From the NCBI GenBank assembly GCA_040758525.1, contig JBFLVQ010000245.1, positions 1-12,316 on the forward strand: a DNA stretch of 12,316 nucleotides, read 5' to 3'. Shown one piece after another: positions 1 through 8,769 of this stretch. The notes beneath the pieces are model-generated. The model was not told where the DNA came from, made no database searches, and saw only the letters and a list, made by a program, of their open reading frames with translations. Source of the DNA: JBFLVQ01 sp040758525 (lineage in GTDB: Bacteria; Acidobacteriota; Blastocatellia; Chloracidobacteriales; JADJPF01). The position numbers were made by a program, and so were the translations under genes. The first letter of the stretch is position 1, and each line of letters begins with the position of its first letter.

Positions 1-82
1 CTTTCAGACCTTGGCTACAGTGATGCTTTCACAATTCCAGACTGTTAATACTAAGTTTATAACCGTTTGAAGCGCAAAAGAC

Positions 83-105
83 GTTTGGCGAGGGTAACGC
101 CACAC
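83..105 (+). promoter_or_regulatory. Small hairpin just upstream of the rpoB ribosome binding site
   Basis: TGGCG at 86-90 pairs with CGCCA at 98-102 around the loop AGGGTAA. After a T/C mismatch, two further pairs (84-104 and 83-105) extend the stem. The stem ends one base before the AAAGGA Shine-Dalgarno sequence at 107-112. It could influence ribosome access or mark an RNA processing point, but a five-pair stem can arise by chance. Confidence 0.25.
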
Positions 106-106
106 G

Positions 107-112
107 AAAGGA
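107..112 (+). promoter_or_regulatory. Ribosome binding site of rpoB
   Basis: AAAGGA lies six bases before the ATG at 119, at good spacing, and supports that start codon. Confidence 0.75.
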
Positions 113-118
113 AAAAAT

Positions 119-3100
119 ATGTCATCTATACCGTCGGAAAATGCTGGTAATGGCGTGGCGGTGCGTACCCGTCATGATTTCTCTAAGATCAAGACGACGG
201 TACGCATCCCCAATCTGATAGAGATCCAGCGAGAATCATACAATCGATTTCTACAAATGGACCTCCTGCCGGAGGAACGTGAAAACACTGGCTTACAGGC
301 AGTTTTCCGTTCCGTCTTTCCAATTAGCGACTTCCGCGACACCTCTCAGCTCGATTTCGTTGACTATTCGATTGGCGAATGGAAGTGCAAATGTGGTCGT
401 CAGGAAGGGTTGCATCACCTACGTTCAAACTGTCGCAGTTGCGGCGCGACAATACGCGTCAATCCTCTCTCATCTGATGACGTACTGTGTACTAACTGCG
501 GCAACTTTAACAAGAATATCGTTTCACTATGCGACAACTGTGGTGAACCAGTTGGTCTCAAGCACAAGTATGATGTCCAGGAGTGCCAAGAGCGAGGCAT
601 GACCTATGCCGTGCCGCTTAAGGTTAAGATCCGTCTTACTATCTGGGATAAGGATGAGGATACGGGTCAGAAGTCCATACGTGACATCAAAGAGGAAGAG
701 GTCTATTTTGGCGATATCCCACTGATGACCGACAATGGCACCTTTATCATCAATGGTACAGAGCGTGTCATTGTTAGCCAGCTACATCGTAGCCCTGGCG
801 TCTTCTTTGAGAAAGCGCCCCTCTATCTAGCCAAAATTATCCCTTACCGTGGCTCTTGGGTTGAGTTTGAATATGATACCAAGAACCTGCTATATGTGCG
901 TATTGACCGTAAACGCAAATTTTTGGCTACTATCTTCCTACGTGCACTGGGACTAATTCTCAGCCTAGATGTCAATAAATGGAAGCGTGGTGAGATCACC
1001 GATTCAGAATTGGAAGAGGCAATCAAATTCAGCACCTATTCAGACGGTGATATACTGCGTACCTTCTACAATACTAACAAGATCTATGTGCATGATGGCA
1101 AATTGATGCTGGCGGTTAGTCCTTCTATCATTGATATGAAGGTTTCCACTGCGGTAACCGATCCTAAGACCGGTGAGACACTTGTCAAAGCTGGCCGCAA
1201 GATCTCAGCGGCTGTACTGGAGAATCTCCAACGTGCCCGCGTTAAGGAGATAATGGTTGATGTACTCGATCTGGAAGGCGCTTTTGTCGTTGATGACATC
1301 GTCAATGCAGAGACTGGTGAAGTAATTATCGAAAGTAATGAAGAGCTCAATGCACGCGAATGCGCACGTATTATTGAAGCCGGTGTCTCTGAGTTGGAGG
1401 TATTTTTCCCAGAGCGTGACGAAGTTGGCATTGTGATCAGCCAGACACTCAAGAAAGATACAGTAAAGCTACCCCGCGATGCCCTACTCGAAATCTACCG
1501 CAAGATGCGTCCAGGCGATCCACCGACAATTGGTACTGCCTGGAATCTCTTCTATGGAATGTTCTTTGATGAGAGGAAGTTTGACTTCTCGCGAGTTGGT
1601 CGCCTGAAATTCAATATTAAGATGGGCTATGACCAGTACGAACGGCTTAATGAGCAGATCCTTTCGCCACAGGACTTCTTTGATGTTATCAGGTATGTAC
1701 TGAGGCTGAAGCGCAATTTGGGTGAGGCCGATGATATTGATCACTTAGGCAATCGGCGTGTACGTGCAGTTGGCGAACTACTAGAGAATCAGTTTCGTGT
1801 TGGACTAGTACGTATGGAGCGTGCCATTAAGGAGAAGATGTCGATCCATCAAGAGATGCAGACGGCTATGCCGCGCGACCTGATCAATGCCAAGCCTGTT
1901 ACGGCAGCGGTACGTGAGTTCTTTGGCTCAAGCCAACTCTCGCAATTTATGGATCAGACCAATCCACTTTCTGAGATCACTCATAAGCGGCGACTCTCAG
2001 CATTAGGACCAGGCGGTCTCTCGCGTGAGCGGGCTGGTTTCGAGGTACGTGACGTACACCCGACTCACTATGGCCGTATCTGTCCGATTGAGACACCAGA
2101 AGGTCCTAACATCGGTCTGATCTCATCACTCTCTTGCTTTGCTCGTATTAACGAGTTTGGATTCATTGAATCGCCCTATCGTAAAGTTGAAGGCGGACGT
2201 GTAATCGACTTTGTTAAGATCAGCAATAGTGGCGATACAGACTTTCGTATTGGCGAGCATGTTGCCAAGGAAGCCGTTGAGAAGGCGAACAAGAAAATTA
2301 CTGAAGAGCAGAAGGCAGCAGATTGTGAACCCTATCCATTCTACCTATCGGCTTGGGAAGAAGATCAACATACGATTGGGCAGGCCAATATCGAGCTTGA
2401 TAAGCAGCAGCGTATTGTCAACGAGCGTGTTGCTGCTCGTAAGGCAGGGGAGTTTATTACTGCTCATCGTGATGAGATCGAGTACATAGACGTCTCTCCC
2501 AAGCAGTTGGTTTCAGTAGCGGCTTCACTGATACCATTCCTTGAGAATGATGACGCAAACCGTGCGTTAATGGGTTCGAACATGCAACGCCAAGCTGTAC
2601 CATTACTACGTGCCGAGGCGCCCCTGATTGGCACCGGTATGGAGAAGGTCACGGCACAAGATAGTGGTGCTGTGGTGGTTGCACGACGTGATGGTATTGT
2701 TGATAGTGTAGACTCTGAACGTATCATCATACGTGTCGATCATCAACAGGATGGCAGTCTCTCGCGCGAAGTAACGGCTGACATCTATCAGTTGGTGAAG
2801 TTCCGTCGTTCCAACCAGAATACTTGTATCAATCAGAAGCCGATTGTCTCAGTTGGTCAGCGTGTACGTAAAAGTGATGTGATCGCGGATGGCCCCTGTA
2901 CAGATCATGGTGAGTTGGCTTTAGGACGTAATGTGCTGGTAGCCTTTATGCCCTGGCGTGGTTATAACTTTGAGGACGCGATTCTAGTCTCAGAGAAGCT
3001 TGTCAAGGAAGACTCCTATACTTCCATACATATTGAAGAGTTGGAGATTGAAGCGCGTGATACTAAGCTGGGTCCTGAAGAGATTACTCGTGACATTCCC

Positions 3101-4477
3101 AATGTCTCTGAGAGCATGCTACGCGATCTAGATGAGTCCGGCATTATACGTATTGGCGCCCAGGTTAAGCCAGGTTCAATTCTAGTAGGTAAGGTTACCC
3201 CTAAGGGTGAGACTCAGCTTACTGCAGAAGAGAAACTCTTACGCGCTATCTTTGGTGAGAAAGCTGGTGATGTGCGTGATGCTAGTCTTACCTGTCCACC
3301 CGGTATTGACGGCACCATTGTTGATGTCAAGGTCTTCACACGCAAGGGTGCAGAGAAAGATAAGCGTAGCCTTGCAATTGAACAAGGCGAAGAGAACAAG
3401 TTACGCAAAAACCTCAATGATGAGATACGTATTCTTGAAGAAGAGCGCAACAAGCGTATCTATGAGATTCTAGAAGGTCAGAAGCTGGCCAAGGATCTCA
3501 TCGTTAATCGTAGGACGCTACTAGAGAAAGGCGCCAAGCTAACTCGTGAAGCGCTTGAAGAGCTGGATCTTGCCGCCCTCAAGAGAGTGGAAATTCTCAA
3601 TCCTAAGGTTGATGCGGCCGCTGAAATCCGCGAACTCGAGGAGCGTACTAAGCGACAGATTGATATTCTTGAAGATCTCTACAAGGATAAGATTGACAAG
3701 ATCAAGAAGGGCGATGAGCTACCCCCGGGTGTCATCAAGATGGTGAAAGTCTTTATCGCGATGAAACGCAAACTCTCGGTAGGCGATAAAATGGCAGGCC
3801 GTCATGGTAACAAGGGTGTTATTGCACAGATCTTGCCAGAAGAAGATATGCCTTACCTGCCGGATGGCACTCCGGTTGAGATTGTGCTCAATCCGCTAGG
3901 CGTACCATCGCGTATGAACGTTGGACAGATCCTTGAGACACACCTAGGGTGGGCTGCACATGTGCTGGGGTTGCATTTTGCTACACCAGTCTTTGATGGT
4001 GCTACTGAGGTTGAGATCAAGGATATGCTACGCCAGGCAAGTCTTCCTGAGAGCGGTAAGACCATTCTCTTTGATGGTATGACTGGCGAGCCTTTCGAGC
4101 AGAAGGTGACAGTGGGGTACATCTATATGATGAAACTCTCACACTTAGTTGATGATAAGATCCATGCCCGCTCGATTGGTCCTTACTCGCTCATTACTCA
4201 GCAACCATTAGGCGGCAAGGCGCAATTCGGTGGACAACGTTTCGGTGAAATGGAGGTCTGGGCACTGGAGGCTTATGGCGCTGCACATATCCTACAGGAA
4301 TTGCTGACGGCTAAGTCTGATGATGTGGCTGGACGCTCCAAGATCTACGAGGCGATTGTCAAAGGCGAATCCGATTTCGATCCGGGTCTACCTGAGTCCT
4401 TCAACGTCCTGATCCGCGAGTTACAATCGCTCTGCCTCGACGTTGAACTGATGAAGAGGACGGAAGTTGAGGAATGA
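119..4477 (+). CDS. rpoB: DNA-directed RNA polymerase subunit beta
   Basis: Beta subunit of RNA polymerase, which forms one side of the active-site cleft and the rifampicin pocket. The 1452-residue product is longer than the E. coli protein (1342). The N-terminal domain is followed by an insert at about residues 87-149 with cysteine pairs C90/C92, C105/C108, C124/C127 and C138/C141, which E. coli lacks. The conserved block DNGTFIINGTERVIVSQLHR follows. A lineage insert at about 300-445 resembles E. coli beta SI1. The rifampicin region runs from about Q606: D612, H622 and S627 match E. coli D516, H526 and S531, so wild-type sensitivity is predicted, and T614 replaces N518. A charged, probably coiled-coil insert (about 1050-1205) resembles E. 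coli SI2. Active-site lysines K1216 and K1224 flank the GDKMAGRHGNKGV motif. The C-terminus ends in the family segment FNVLIRELQSLCLDVEL. The start ATG has AAAGGA six bases upstream. rpoC follows after 64 bases. Confidence 0.98.
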   Translation: MSSIPSENAGNGVAVRTRHDFSKIKTTVRIPNLIEIQRESYNRFLQMDLLPEERENTGLQAVFRSVFPISDFRDTSQLDFVDYSIGEWKCKCGRQEGLHHLRSNCRSCGATIRVNPLSSDDVLCTNCGNFNKNIVSLCDNCGEPVGLKHKYDVQECQERGMTYAVPLKVKIRLTIWDKDEDTGQKSIRDIKEEEVYFGDIPLMTDNGTFIINGTERVIVSQLHRSPGVFFEKAPLYLAKIIPYRGSWVEFEYDTKNLLYVRIDRKRKFLATIFLRALGLILSLDVNKWKRGEITDSELEEAIKFSTYSDGDILRTFYNTNKIYVHDGKLMLAVSPSIIDMKVSTAVTDPKTGETLVKAGRKISAAVLENLQRARVKEIMVDVLDLEGAFVVDDIVNAETGEVIIESNEELNARECARIIEAGVSELEVFFPERDEVGIVISQTLKKDTVKLPRDALLEIYRKMRPGDPPTIGTAWNLFYGMFFDERKFDFSRVGRLKFNIKMGYDQYERLNEQILSPQDFFDVIRYVLRLKRNLGEADDIDHLGNRRVRAVGELLENQFRVGLVRMERAIKEKMSIHQEMQTAMPRDLINAKPVTAAVREFFGSSQLSQFMDQTNPLSEITHKRRLSALGPGGLSRERAGFEVRDVHPTHYGRICPIETPEGPNIGLISSLSCFARINEFGFIESPYRKVEGGRVIDFVKISNSGDTDFRIGEHVAKEAVEKANKKITEEQKAADCEPYPFYLSAWEEDQHTIGQANIELDKQQRIVNERVAARKAGEFITAHRDEIEYIDVSPKQLVSVAASLIPFLENDDANRALMGSNMQRQAVPLLRAEAPLIGTGMEKVTAQDSGAVVVARRDGIVDSVDSERIIIRVDHQQDGSLSREVTADIYQLVKFRRSNQNTCINQKPIVSVGQRVRKSDVIADGPCTDHGELALGRNVLVAFMPWRGYNFEDAILVSEKLVKEDSYTSIHIEELEIEARDTKLGPEEITRDIPNVSESMLRDLDESGIIRIGAQVKPGSILVGKVTPKGETQLTAEEKLLRAIFGEKAGDVRDASLTCPPGIDGTIVDVKVFTRKGAEKDKRSLAIEQGEENKLRKNLNDEIRILEEERNKRIYEILEGQKLAKDLIVNRRTLLEKGAKLTREALEELDLAALKRVEILNPKVDAAAEIRELEERTKRQIDILEDLYKDKIDKIKKGDELPPGVIKMVKVFIAMKRKLSVGDKMAGRHGNKGVIAQILPEEDMPYLPDGTPVEIVLNPLGVPSRMNVGQILETHLGWAAHVLGLHFATPVFDGATEVEIKDMLRQASLPESGKTILFDGMTGEPFEQKVTVGYIYMMKLSHLVDDKIHARSIGPYSLITQQPLGGKAQFGGQRFGEMEVWALEAYGAAHILQELLTAKSDDVAGRSKIYEAIVKGESDFDPGLPESFNVLIRELQSLCLDVELMKRTEVEE
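377..565 (+). other. Zinc-ribbon-like insert within RpoB (residues about 87-149)
   Basis: Between the YSIG segment and the YDVQECQERGMTY segment, which are nearly adjacent in E. coli RpoB, about 60 extra residues are present. They hold CKCG, CRSCG, CTNCG and CDNCG, eight cysteines in four pairs, which is enough ligands for two zinc ions as two tandem or intertwined ribbons. I recall similar inserts in RpoB of Acidobacteriota, which supports the taxonomic guess, but I have not checked this. Zinc binding is inferred from cysteine spacing alone. Confidence 0.7.
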
Positions 4478-4485
4478 CCCATAGA

Positions 4486-4528
4486 TTGGGCTGATATCGT
4501 ATGGATGATAGTCCATACGCTTGCCCAA
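4486..4528 (+). promoter_or_regulatory. Two-tier hairpin in the rpoB-rpoC gap, touching the rpoC ribosome binding site
   Basis: An inner perfect 8-bp stem pairs CGTATGGA (4498-4505) with TCCATACG (4512-4519) around the loop TGATAG. An outer perfect 6-bp stem pairs TTGGGC (4486-4491) with GCCCAA (4523-4528). An internal loop of six bases on the left and three on the right separates them. The outer stem takes up the first two bases of the AAGGAGGT ribosome binding site. No U-run follows, so it does not look like a terminator. Translational tuning of rpoC or an RNase processing site are possible roles. Confidence 0.6.
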
Positions 4529-4534
4529 GGAGGT
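4527..4534 (+). promoter_or_regulatory. Ribosome binding site that decides the rpoC start
   Basis: AAGGAGGT is a near-perfect complement of the 16S rRNA 3' end and lies seven bases before the TTG at 4542. The only other in-frame candidate nearby, TTG at 4521, lies upstream of this site and has no Shine-Dalgarno sequence of its own, so 4542 is the better start. Confidence 0.85.
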
Positions 4535-4541
4535 AAGGACA

Positions 4542-7500
4542 TTGTTCAGGATACAAGAAAAGCAGAATTTAGCGCCCGATTTCGAGGCAATCCGGATTTC
4601 GCTAGCGTCTCCGGAGAAGATACGCTCCTGGTCACGCGGTGAAGTGACCAAACCGGAAACGATCAATTATCGCACCTTTAAACCTGAGCGTGATGGACTC
4701 TTCTGCGCCCGCATCTTTGGTCCCGTTACCGATTGGGAGTGCCTATGCGGCAAGTACAAGCGTATGAAGCACCGTGGAGTAATCTGTGATAAATGCGGCG
4801 TTGAGGTGACACAATCAAAGGTGCGACGTGAGCGGCTTGGCCATATCGAACTGGCTAGCCCTTGTTCACACGTCTGGTTCTTCAAGGGGTTACCTTCGCG
4901 TATTGGCCATCTGCTTGATATTCCTCTGCGCGAGTTGGAAAAAGTACTCTACTTCGAATCTTATATTGTGATTGATCCGGGTGATGTGCCTGGCTTGAAG
5001 GAGCGTGACTTGCTCTCTGATGAGCGTTACCGCCAGCTTGTACAGGAATACCCGGGTCGTTTCAGTGCTAAGATGGGAGCGGAAGCGATCAAGGAACTAT
5101 TACAGAAAGTCGATGTTGAGACGCTTGCTGAAGAGTTACGCAAGAAGATGCGTGAAGAGACCTCTCAGCAGAAGAAGCTCAAGCACTCCAAGCGACTTAA
5201 AGTAGTAGATGCTTTCCGCAAGTCAGGTAATAAACCTGAATGGATGATACTCGATGTAATACCAGTAATTCCACCTGAGCTACGTCCATTGGTACCGCTT
5301 GATGGTGGTCGCTTTGCCACATCAGATCTCAACGATCTATACCGGCGCGTTATCAACCGTAACAACCGCCTGAAAAAGCTCCTTGAACTAAAGGCACCTG
5401 AAGTAATCGTGCGCAACGAGAAGCGTATGTTACAAGAGGCGGTAGATGCGCTCTTTGATAATGGGCGGCGTGGTCGTGTGCTGCGTGGTGTTAATAATCG
5501 TCCGCTTAAGTCGCTCTCTGACACACTCAAAGGTAAGCAGGGCCGTTTCCGCCAGAACCTATTGGGTAAACGTGTCGATTATTCAGGCCGCTCTGTCATT
5601 GTAGTTGGACCAGAATTGAGACTACATCAGTGTGGTCTGCCTAAAAAGATGGCGCTAGAGCTCTTCAAGCCATTTATCTACAACCAGCTTGAGAAGCAGG
5701 GTCATGCTGCCACAATTAAGCAAGCCAAAGAGATGGTGGAGAAGCAGGAGCCAGTAGTATGGGATATCTTAGAAGAGGTTATTCGCGAGCACCCAGTGCT
5801 GCTTAACCGTGCTCCTACACTACACCGATTGGGTATTCAGGCATTCGAGCCAGTGCTGGTTGAGGGTAAAGCGATCAAGATCCATCCACTTGTCTGTACC
5901 GCTTTCAATGCTGACTTTGACGGCGATCAGATGGCAGTGCATATCCCACTTTCACCAGAAGCCCAGATCGAAGCCAATGTTCTGATGCTCTCATCAAACA
6001 ATATTCTCAGCCCTGCCAGTGGTCAGCCCATTGCAGTGCCAACACAGGATATTGTGCTAGGTTGCTTCTATCTAACCAAGGAGCGTGCTGATGCTATCGG
6101 CGCTGGTAAGAGCTTCTCCTCAACCGAAGAGGTACTGCTTGCCCTTGATGCTGGATTGGTGGGAACACAGACACCGATTCGTATGCGCTACAAAGGTAAA
6201 TTGATCGACCTAGAGCAGGAACGTGATTCCCAGGATGTTATTCGCGCTCAAGAGCAGGATGTTGATCGAGTTATTAACACTACTGTGGGTCGTGTCATCT
6301 TCAGTGATCATCTGCCAGATGAGATGCCATTTATTAATGGTCTACTGAAGAAGAAAGGTCTGCAGTCGCTGGTCAACTATTGTCATTTGCGCTTTGGCCA
6401 TGAGCAGACTGTACGTATGCTTGATGAGCTAAAGGCACTGGGGTTCTTCTACGCTACACGCGCGGGTATATCGATTGGCATTGATGATCTAGTGACTCCT
6501 TCCTCGAAGATTGATCTAGTGAAACAGGCTGATAAAGAGGTGATTGAAGTCGAGAAGCAGTATCAAGATGGTGTGATCACCAATGGTGAGCGCTACAATC
6601 GTATTGTGCAGATCTGGTCAGAGGCAACTGAAAGAGTAGCTAATGAGATGTTTTCTGCCATGCGTAAGCGCGAGGCTGAGTCAGGAGAACTTAACCCAAT
6701 CATGGTGATGGCCGATTCCGGCGCGCGCGGTTCTCAACAGCAGATACGTCAGCTTGCCGGTATGCGTGGTCTTATGGCCAAGCCTTCAGGAGAGATTATT
6801 GAGACGCCAATCCGTGCCAACTTCCGTGAGGGGTTGAACGTGTTGCAGTACTTTATCTCTACACACGGCGCACGTAAAGGTCTGGCCGATACTGCATTAA
6901 AGACGGCTGACTCTGGTTACTTGACACGCCGTCTGGTTGACGTTGCTCAAGATGTAATTGTCTCTGAACCTGATTGTGGTACGGTGAAGGGAATATGGGC
7001 CGAGGAGATCAAGGAAGGTGGTGAGGTGATCGAGCCACTGCGCGATCGCATCATCGGTCGTGTTGCGCTTGAGGATGTCATTGATCCAGTAACAGGAGAT
7101 GTAGTAGTCAAAACCAATCAAGAGATCAATGAAGATATTGCTAGTGAAATCCAGAATGCTGGCGGCATCGATCGTGTCAAAATCCGCTCCGTGCTTACTT
7201 GCGAATCACGTCGCGGTGTATGTGTGAAATGTTATGGCCGTAATCTTGCCACTGGTCGTATGGTCGAGATGGGTGAAGCAGTAGGGGTGATCGCCGCACA
7301 GTCGATCGGCGAGCCTGGCACACAGTTGACAATGCGTACCTTCCACATAGGCGGTGTTGCTACTGGTGGTACGGAACAGTCCTCAAACGAAGCACGTAAG
7401 GCAGGCACAGTCAAGTTTATTGATCTAAAGACTGTACATAATCGCGAAGGTAAACTGGTAGCAATGAATCGTAACGGCTCGATCATACTGATTGATGAAC

Positions 7501-8714
7501 GTGGCCGTGAAGCTGGGCGCTACCAGATTGTCTATGGTGCTACCTTGCACGTTAAGGATGGAGACAAGGTTGAGGAGAGCCAGATACTATCAACCTGGGA
7601 TCCATTCACTTTTGCGATTCTTACAGAAGTAAGTGGTGTCGTTCATTACAAGGATCTTATTGAAGGGGTGACGATACACGAAGAGACAGACGAGATCACT
7701 GGCAATATCTCTCAGATTGTGATCGATTCACCAGATGAGAAGCGTCAGCCCCGTATAGAGATTCGTGATAAGAACGGCAAAACACAACGCACCTATCAGA
7801 TGCCTATCCGCGCCAACTTGATCGTAAAAGATGGCCAGGATGTCATGCCTGGTGACATTATCGCTAAGATCCCGCGTGAAACCACACGCGCCAAAGATAT
7901 CACAGGTGGTCTGCCGCGTGTGGTAGAGCTATTTGAGGCGCGTAAACCACGCGAGACTGCGGTGATGACAGAGATCGATGGTGTTATCAAGTTTGGTAAT
8001 GTTACTAAGGGACAGCGCAAGATCCAGGTAATTGGTGATGATGGTGAAGTGCGCGAATACTCTATCCCACGTGGTGTGCACATCAATGTGCAGGAAGGCG
8101 ACCGTGTAAGGGCTGGTGAGCCATTAATGGATGGACCCCTCAACCCACATGATATCCTTGCTGTACAGGGTGTGGATGCCTTGCAACGTTACCTGGTAGA
8201 TGAGATTCAAGAAGTCTACCGGTTACAGGGCGTCAACATCAATGACAAGCATATAGAAGTGATCGTACGTCAGATGTTACGCTGGGTGAAAGTACGTGAG
8301 GTTGGTGACACGGAATTTCTCCTTGAGGAGCAGGTTGATCGCTTCAGATTTGAAGATGAGAACCGTCGTGTCCTTGAGCGTACTGGCCAGCCGGCATCAG
8401 CCGAACCATTACTACTAGGTATCACTAAGGCATCGCTATCTACAGACAGCTTTATCTCTGCAGCCTCTTTCCAAGAGACGACTCGTGTGCTTACCGAGGC
8501 ATCGATCTCTGGTCGTGTCGATTACCTACGCGGCTTGAAGGAGAATGTCATTATGGGTCGCCTTATCCCTGCCGGCACAGGTATGGAATACTACCGTCGT
8601 GTAAGGCTTGAGCCTGACCCATCGGTACAAGAAGGACCATCAGCAATGGATGATGAGCTTGCCGAGATGCCAGATCTAGGGATTAACGTTAAGGCAAAGA
8701 GTAGTGAGTTGTAA
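4542..8714 (+). CDS. rpoC: DNA-directed RNA polymerase subunit beta'
   Basis: Beta' subunit of RNA polymerase, carrying the catalytic magnesium site. With the TTG start at 4542 the product has 1390 residues, close to E. coli (1407). An N-terminal zinc finger uses C67, C69, C82 and C85. The catalytic NADFDGD motif places the magnesium-binding aspartates at 458, 460 and 462. The bridge-helix region contains YFISTHGARKGLADTALKTA and continues with DSGYLTRRLVDVAQD. A second zinc site uses C812, C887, C894 and C897. The trigger loop begins near IAAQSIGEPGTQLTMRTFH. It is followed by a long insertion before the ETTRAKDITGGLPRVVELFE block, resembling the E. coli SI3 sandwich-barrel insert. The start is set by AAGGAGGT seven bases upstream and by the family N-terminus, whose first residues (M)FRIQEK agree with it. 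The TTG start is uncommon for a highly expressed essential gene. Cotranscription with rpoB is very likely given the 64-base gap. Confidence 0.98.
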   Translation: MFRIQEKQNLAPDFEAIRISLASPEKIRSWSRGEVTKPETINYRTFKPERDGLFCARIFGPVTDWECLCGKYKRMKHRGVICDKCGVEVTQSKVRRERLGHIELASPCSHVWFFKGLPSRIGHLLDIPLRELEKVLYFESYIVIDPGDVPGLKERDLLSDERYRQLVQEYPGRFSAKMGAEAIKELLQKVDVETLAEELRKKMREETSQQKKLKHSKRLKVVDAFRKSGNKPEWMILDVIPVIPPELRPLVPLDGGRFATSDLNDLYRRVINRNNRLKKLLELKAPEVIVRNEKRMLQEAVDALFDNGRRGRVLRGVNNRPLKSLSDTLKGKQGRFRQNLLGKRVDYSGRSVIVVGPELRLHQCGLPKKMALELFKPFIYNQLEKQGHAATIKQAKEMVEKQEPVVWDILEEVIREHPVLLNRAPTLHRLGIQAFEPVLVEGKAIKIHPLVCTAFNADFDGDQMAVHIPLSPEAQIEANVLMLSSNNILSPASGQPIAVPTQDIVLGCFYLTKERADAIGAGKSFSSTEEVLLALDAGLVGTQTPIRMRYKGKLIDLEQERDSQDVIRAQEQDVDRVINTTVGRVIFSDHLPDEMPFINGLLKKKGLQSLVNYCHLRFGHEQTVRMLDELKALGFFYATRAGISIGIDDLVTPSSKIDLVKQADKEVIEVEKQYQDGVITNGERYNRIVQIWSEATERVANEMFSAMRKREAESGELNPIMVMADSGARGSQQQIRQLAGMRGLMAKPSGEIIETPIRANFREGLNVLQYFISTHGARKGLADTALKTADSGYLTRRLVDVAQDVIVSEPDCGTVKGIWAEEIKEGGEVIEPLRDRIIGRVALEDVIDPVTGDVVVKTNQEINEDIASEIQNAGGIDRVKIRSVLTCESRRGVCVKCYGRNLATGRMVEMGEAVGVIAAQSIGEPGTQLTMRTFHIGGVATGGTEQSSNEARKAGTVKFIDLKTVHNREGKLVAMNRNGSIILIDERGREAGRYQIVYGATLHVKDGDKVEESQILSTWDPFTFAILTEVSGVVHYKDLIEGVTIHEETDEITGNISQIVIDSPDEKRQPRIEIRDKNGKTQRTYQMPIRANLIVKDGQDVMPGDIIAKIPRETTRAKDITGGLPRVVELFEARKPRETAVMTEIDGVIKFGNVTKGQRKIQVIGDDGEVREYSIPRGVHINVQEGDRVRAGEPLMDGPLNPHDILAVQGVDALQRYLVDEIQEVYRLQGVNINDKHIEVIVRQMLRWVKVREVGDTEFLLEEQVDRFRFEDENRRVLERTGQPASAEPLLLGITKASLSTDSFISAASFQETTRVLTEASISGRVDYLRGLKENVIMGRLIPAGTGMEYYRRVRLEPDPSVQEGPSAMDDELAEMPDLGINVKAKSSEL

Positions 8715-8726
8715 TATTATCAAGGG

Positions 8727-8769
8727 TACAGAGATCACAGAGTGTTAATGGCACTTTGTGGTCTCTGTA
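8727..8769. terminator. Long imperfect hairpin between converging genes, candidate bidirectional terminator
   Basis: An 18-bp stem pairs 8727-8744 (TACAGAGATCACAGAGTG) with 8752-8769 (CACTTTGTGGTCTCTGTA) around the loop TTAATGG, with two G-T wobbles when read as the plus-strand RNA. It starts 12 bases after the rpoC stop and ends nine bases before the stop codon of the minus-strand zinc-ribbon gene, so it is placed to end transcripts from both sides. Neither side has a clear U-run (TAGTTAAACC on plus, CCCTTGATAATATT on minus), so it may instead stabilise RNA ends or need a factor. Confidence 0.65.

Larger units (their letters stand above)
1..118 (+). other. Leader / intergenic region upstream of rpoB
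   Basis: No convincing gene lies here. Reading frame 1 stays open only to a TAA at 46-48 and frame 2 to a TGA at 68-70. Neither tail resembles the C-terminus of ribosomal protein L7/L12 (typically ending VELK or VEIK), the usual upstream neighbour of rpoB. A TATAAC hexamer at 58-63 matches the -10 consensus in five of six bases, but no good -35 box sits 16-18 bases upstream, so I do not call a promoter. A small hairpin at 86-102 is listed separately. Confidence 0.5.

Noticed and set aside
58..63. TATAAC as a promoter -10 box for rpoB
   Set aside because: A good hexamer, but the -35 position with a 17-base spacer reads TTCCAG and no other spacing improves it. rpoB may also be transcribed from further upstream.
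279..602. Open frame of 107 codons on the plus strand inside rpoB
   Set aside because: It overlaps the well-supported rpoB frame, including the cysteine-rich insert. It has no ribosome binding site and no recognisable motif, so it is a shadow frame.
1084..1452. Minus-strand open frame of 122 codons inside rpoB
   Set aside because: Serine- and threonine-rich low-complexity translation typical of the antisense of a highly expressed gene. The same reasoning applies to the other antisense frames in rpoB and rpoC.
2045..2057. Perfect inverted repeat GTACGTGACGTAC, possible operator
   Set aside because: It lies in the highly conserved EVRDVHP coding segment of rpoB and is explained by codon choice (frequent GTA, CGT and GAC codons).
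1917..2060. Possible rifampicin-resistance changes in RpoB
   Set aside because: The key positions equivalent to E. coli D516, H526, R529 and S531 carry the sensitive-type residues. The T614 change at the N518 position alone is not a convincing resistance mark.
4521..4541. TTG at 4521 as the rpoC start, adding seven N-terminal residues
   Set aside because: It lies upstream of the AAGGAGGT site and inside the hairpin, has no ribosome binding site of its own, and the extra residues (MPKEVRT) are translated ribosome binding site sequence that does not fit the family N-terminus.
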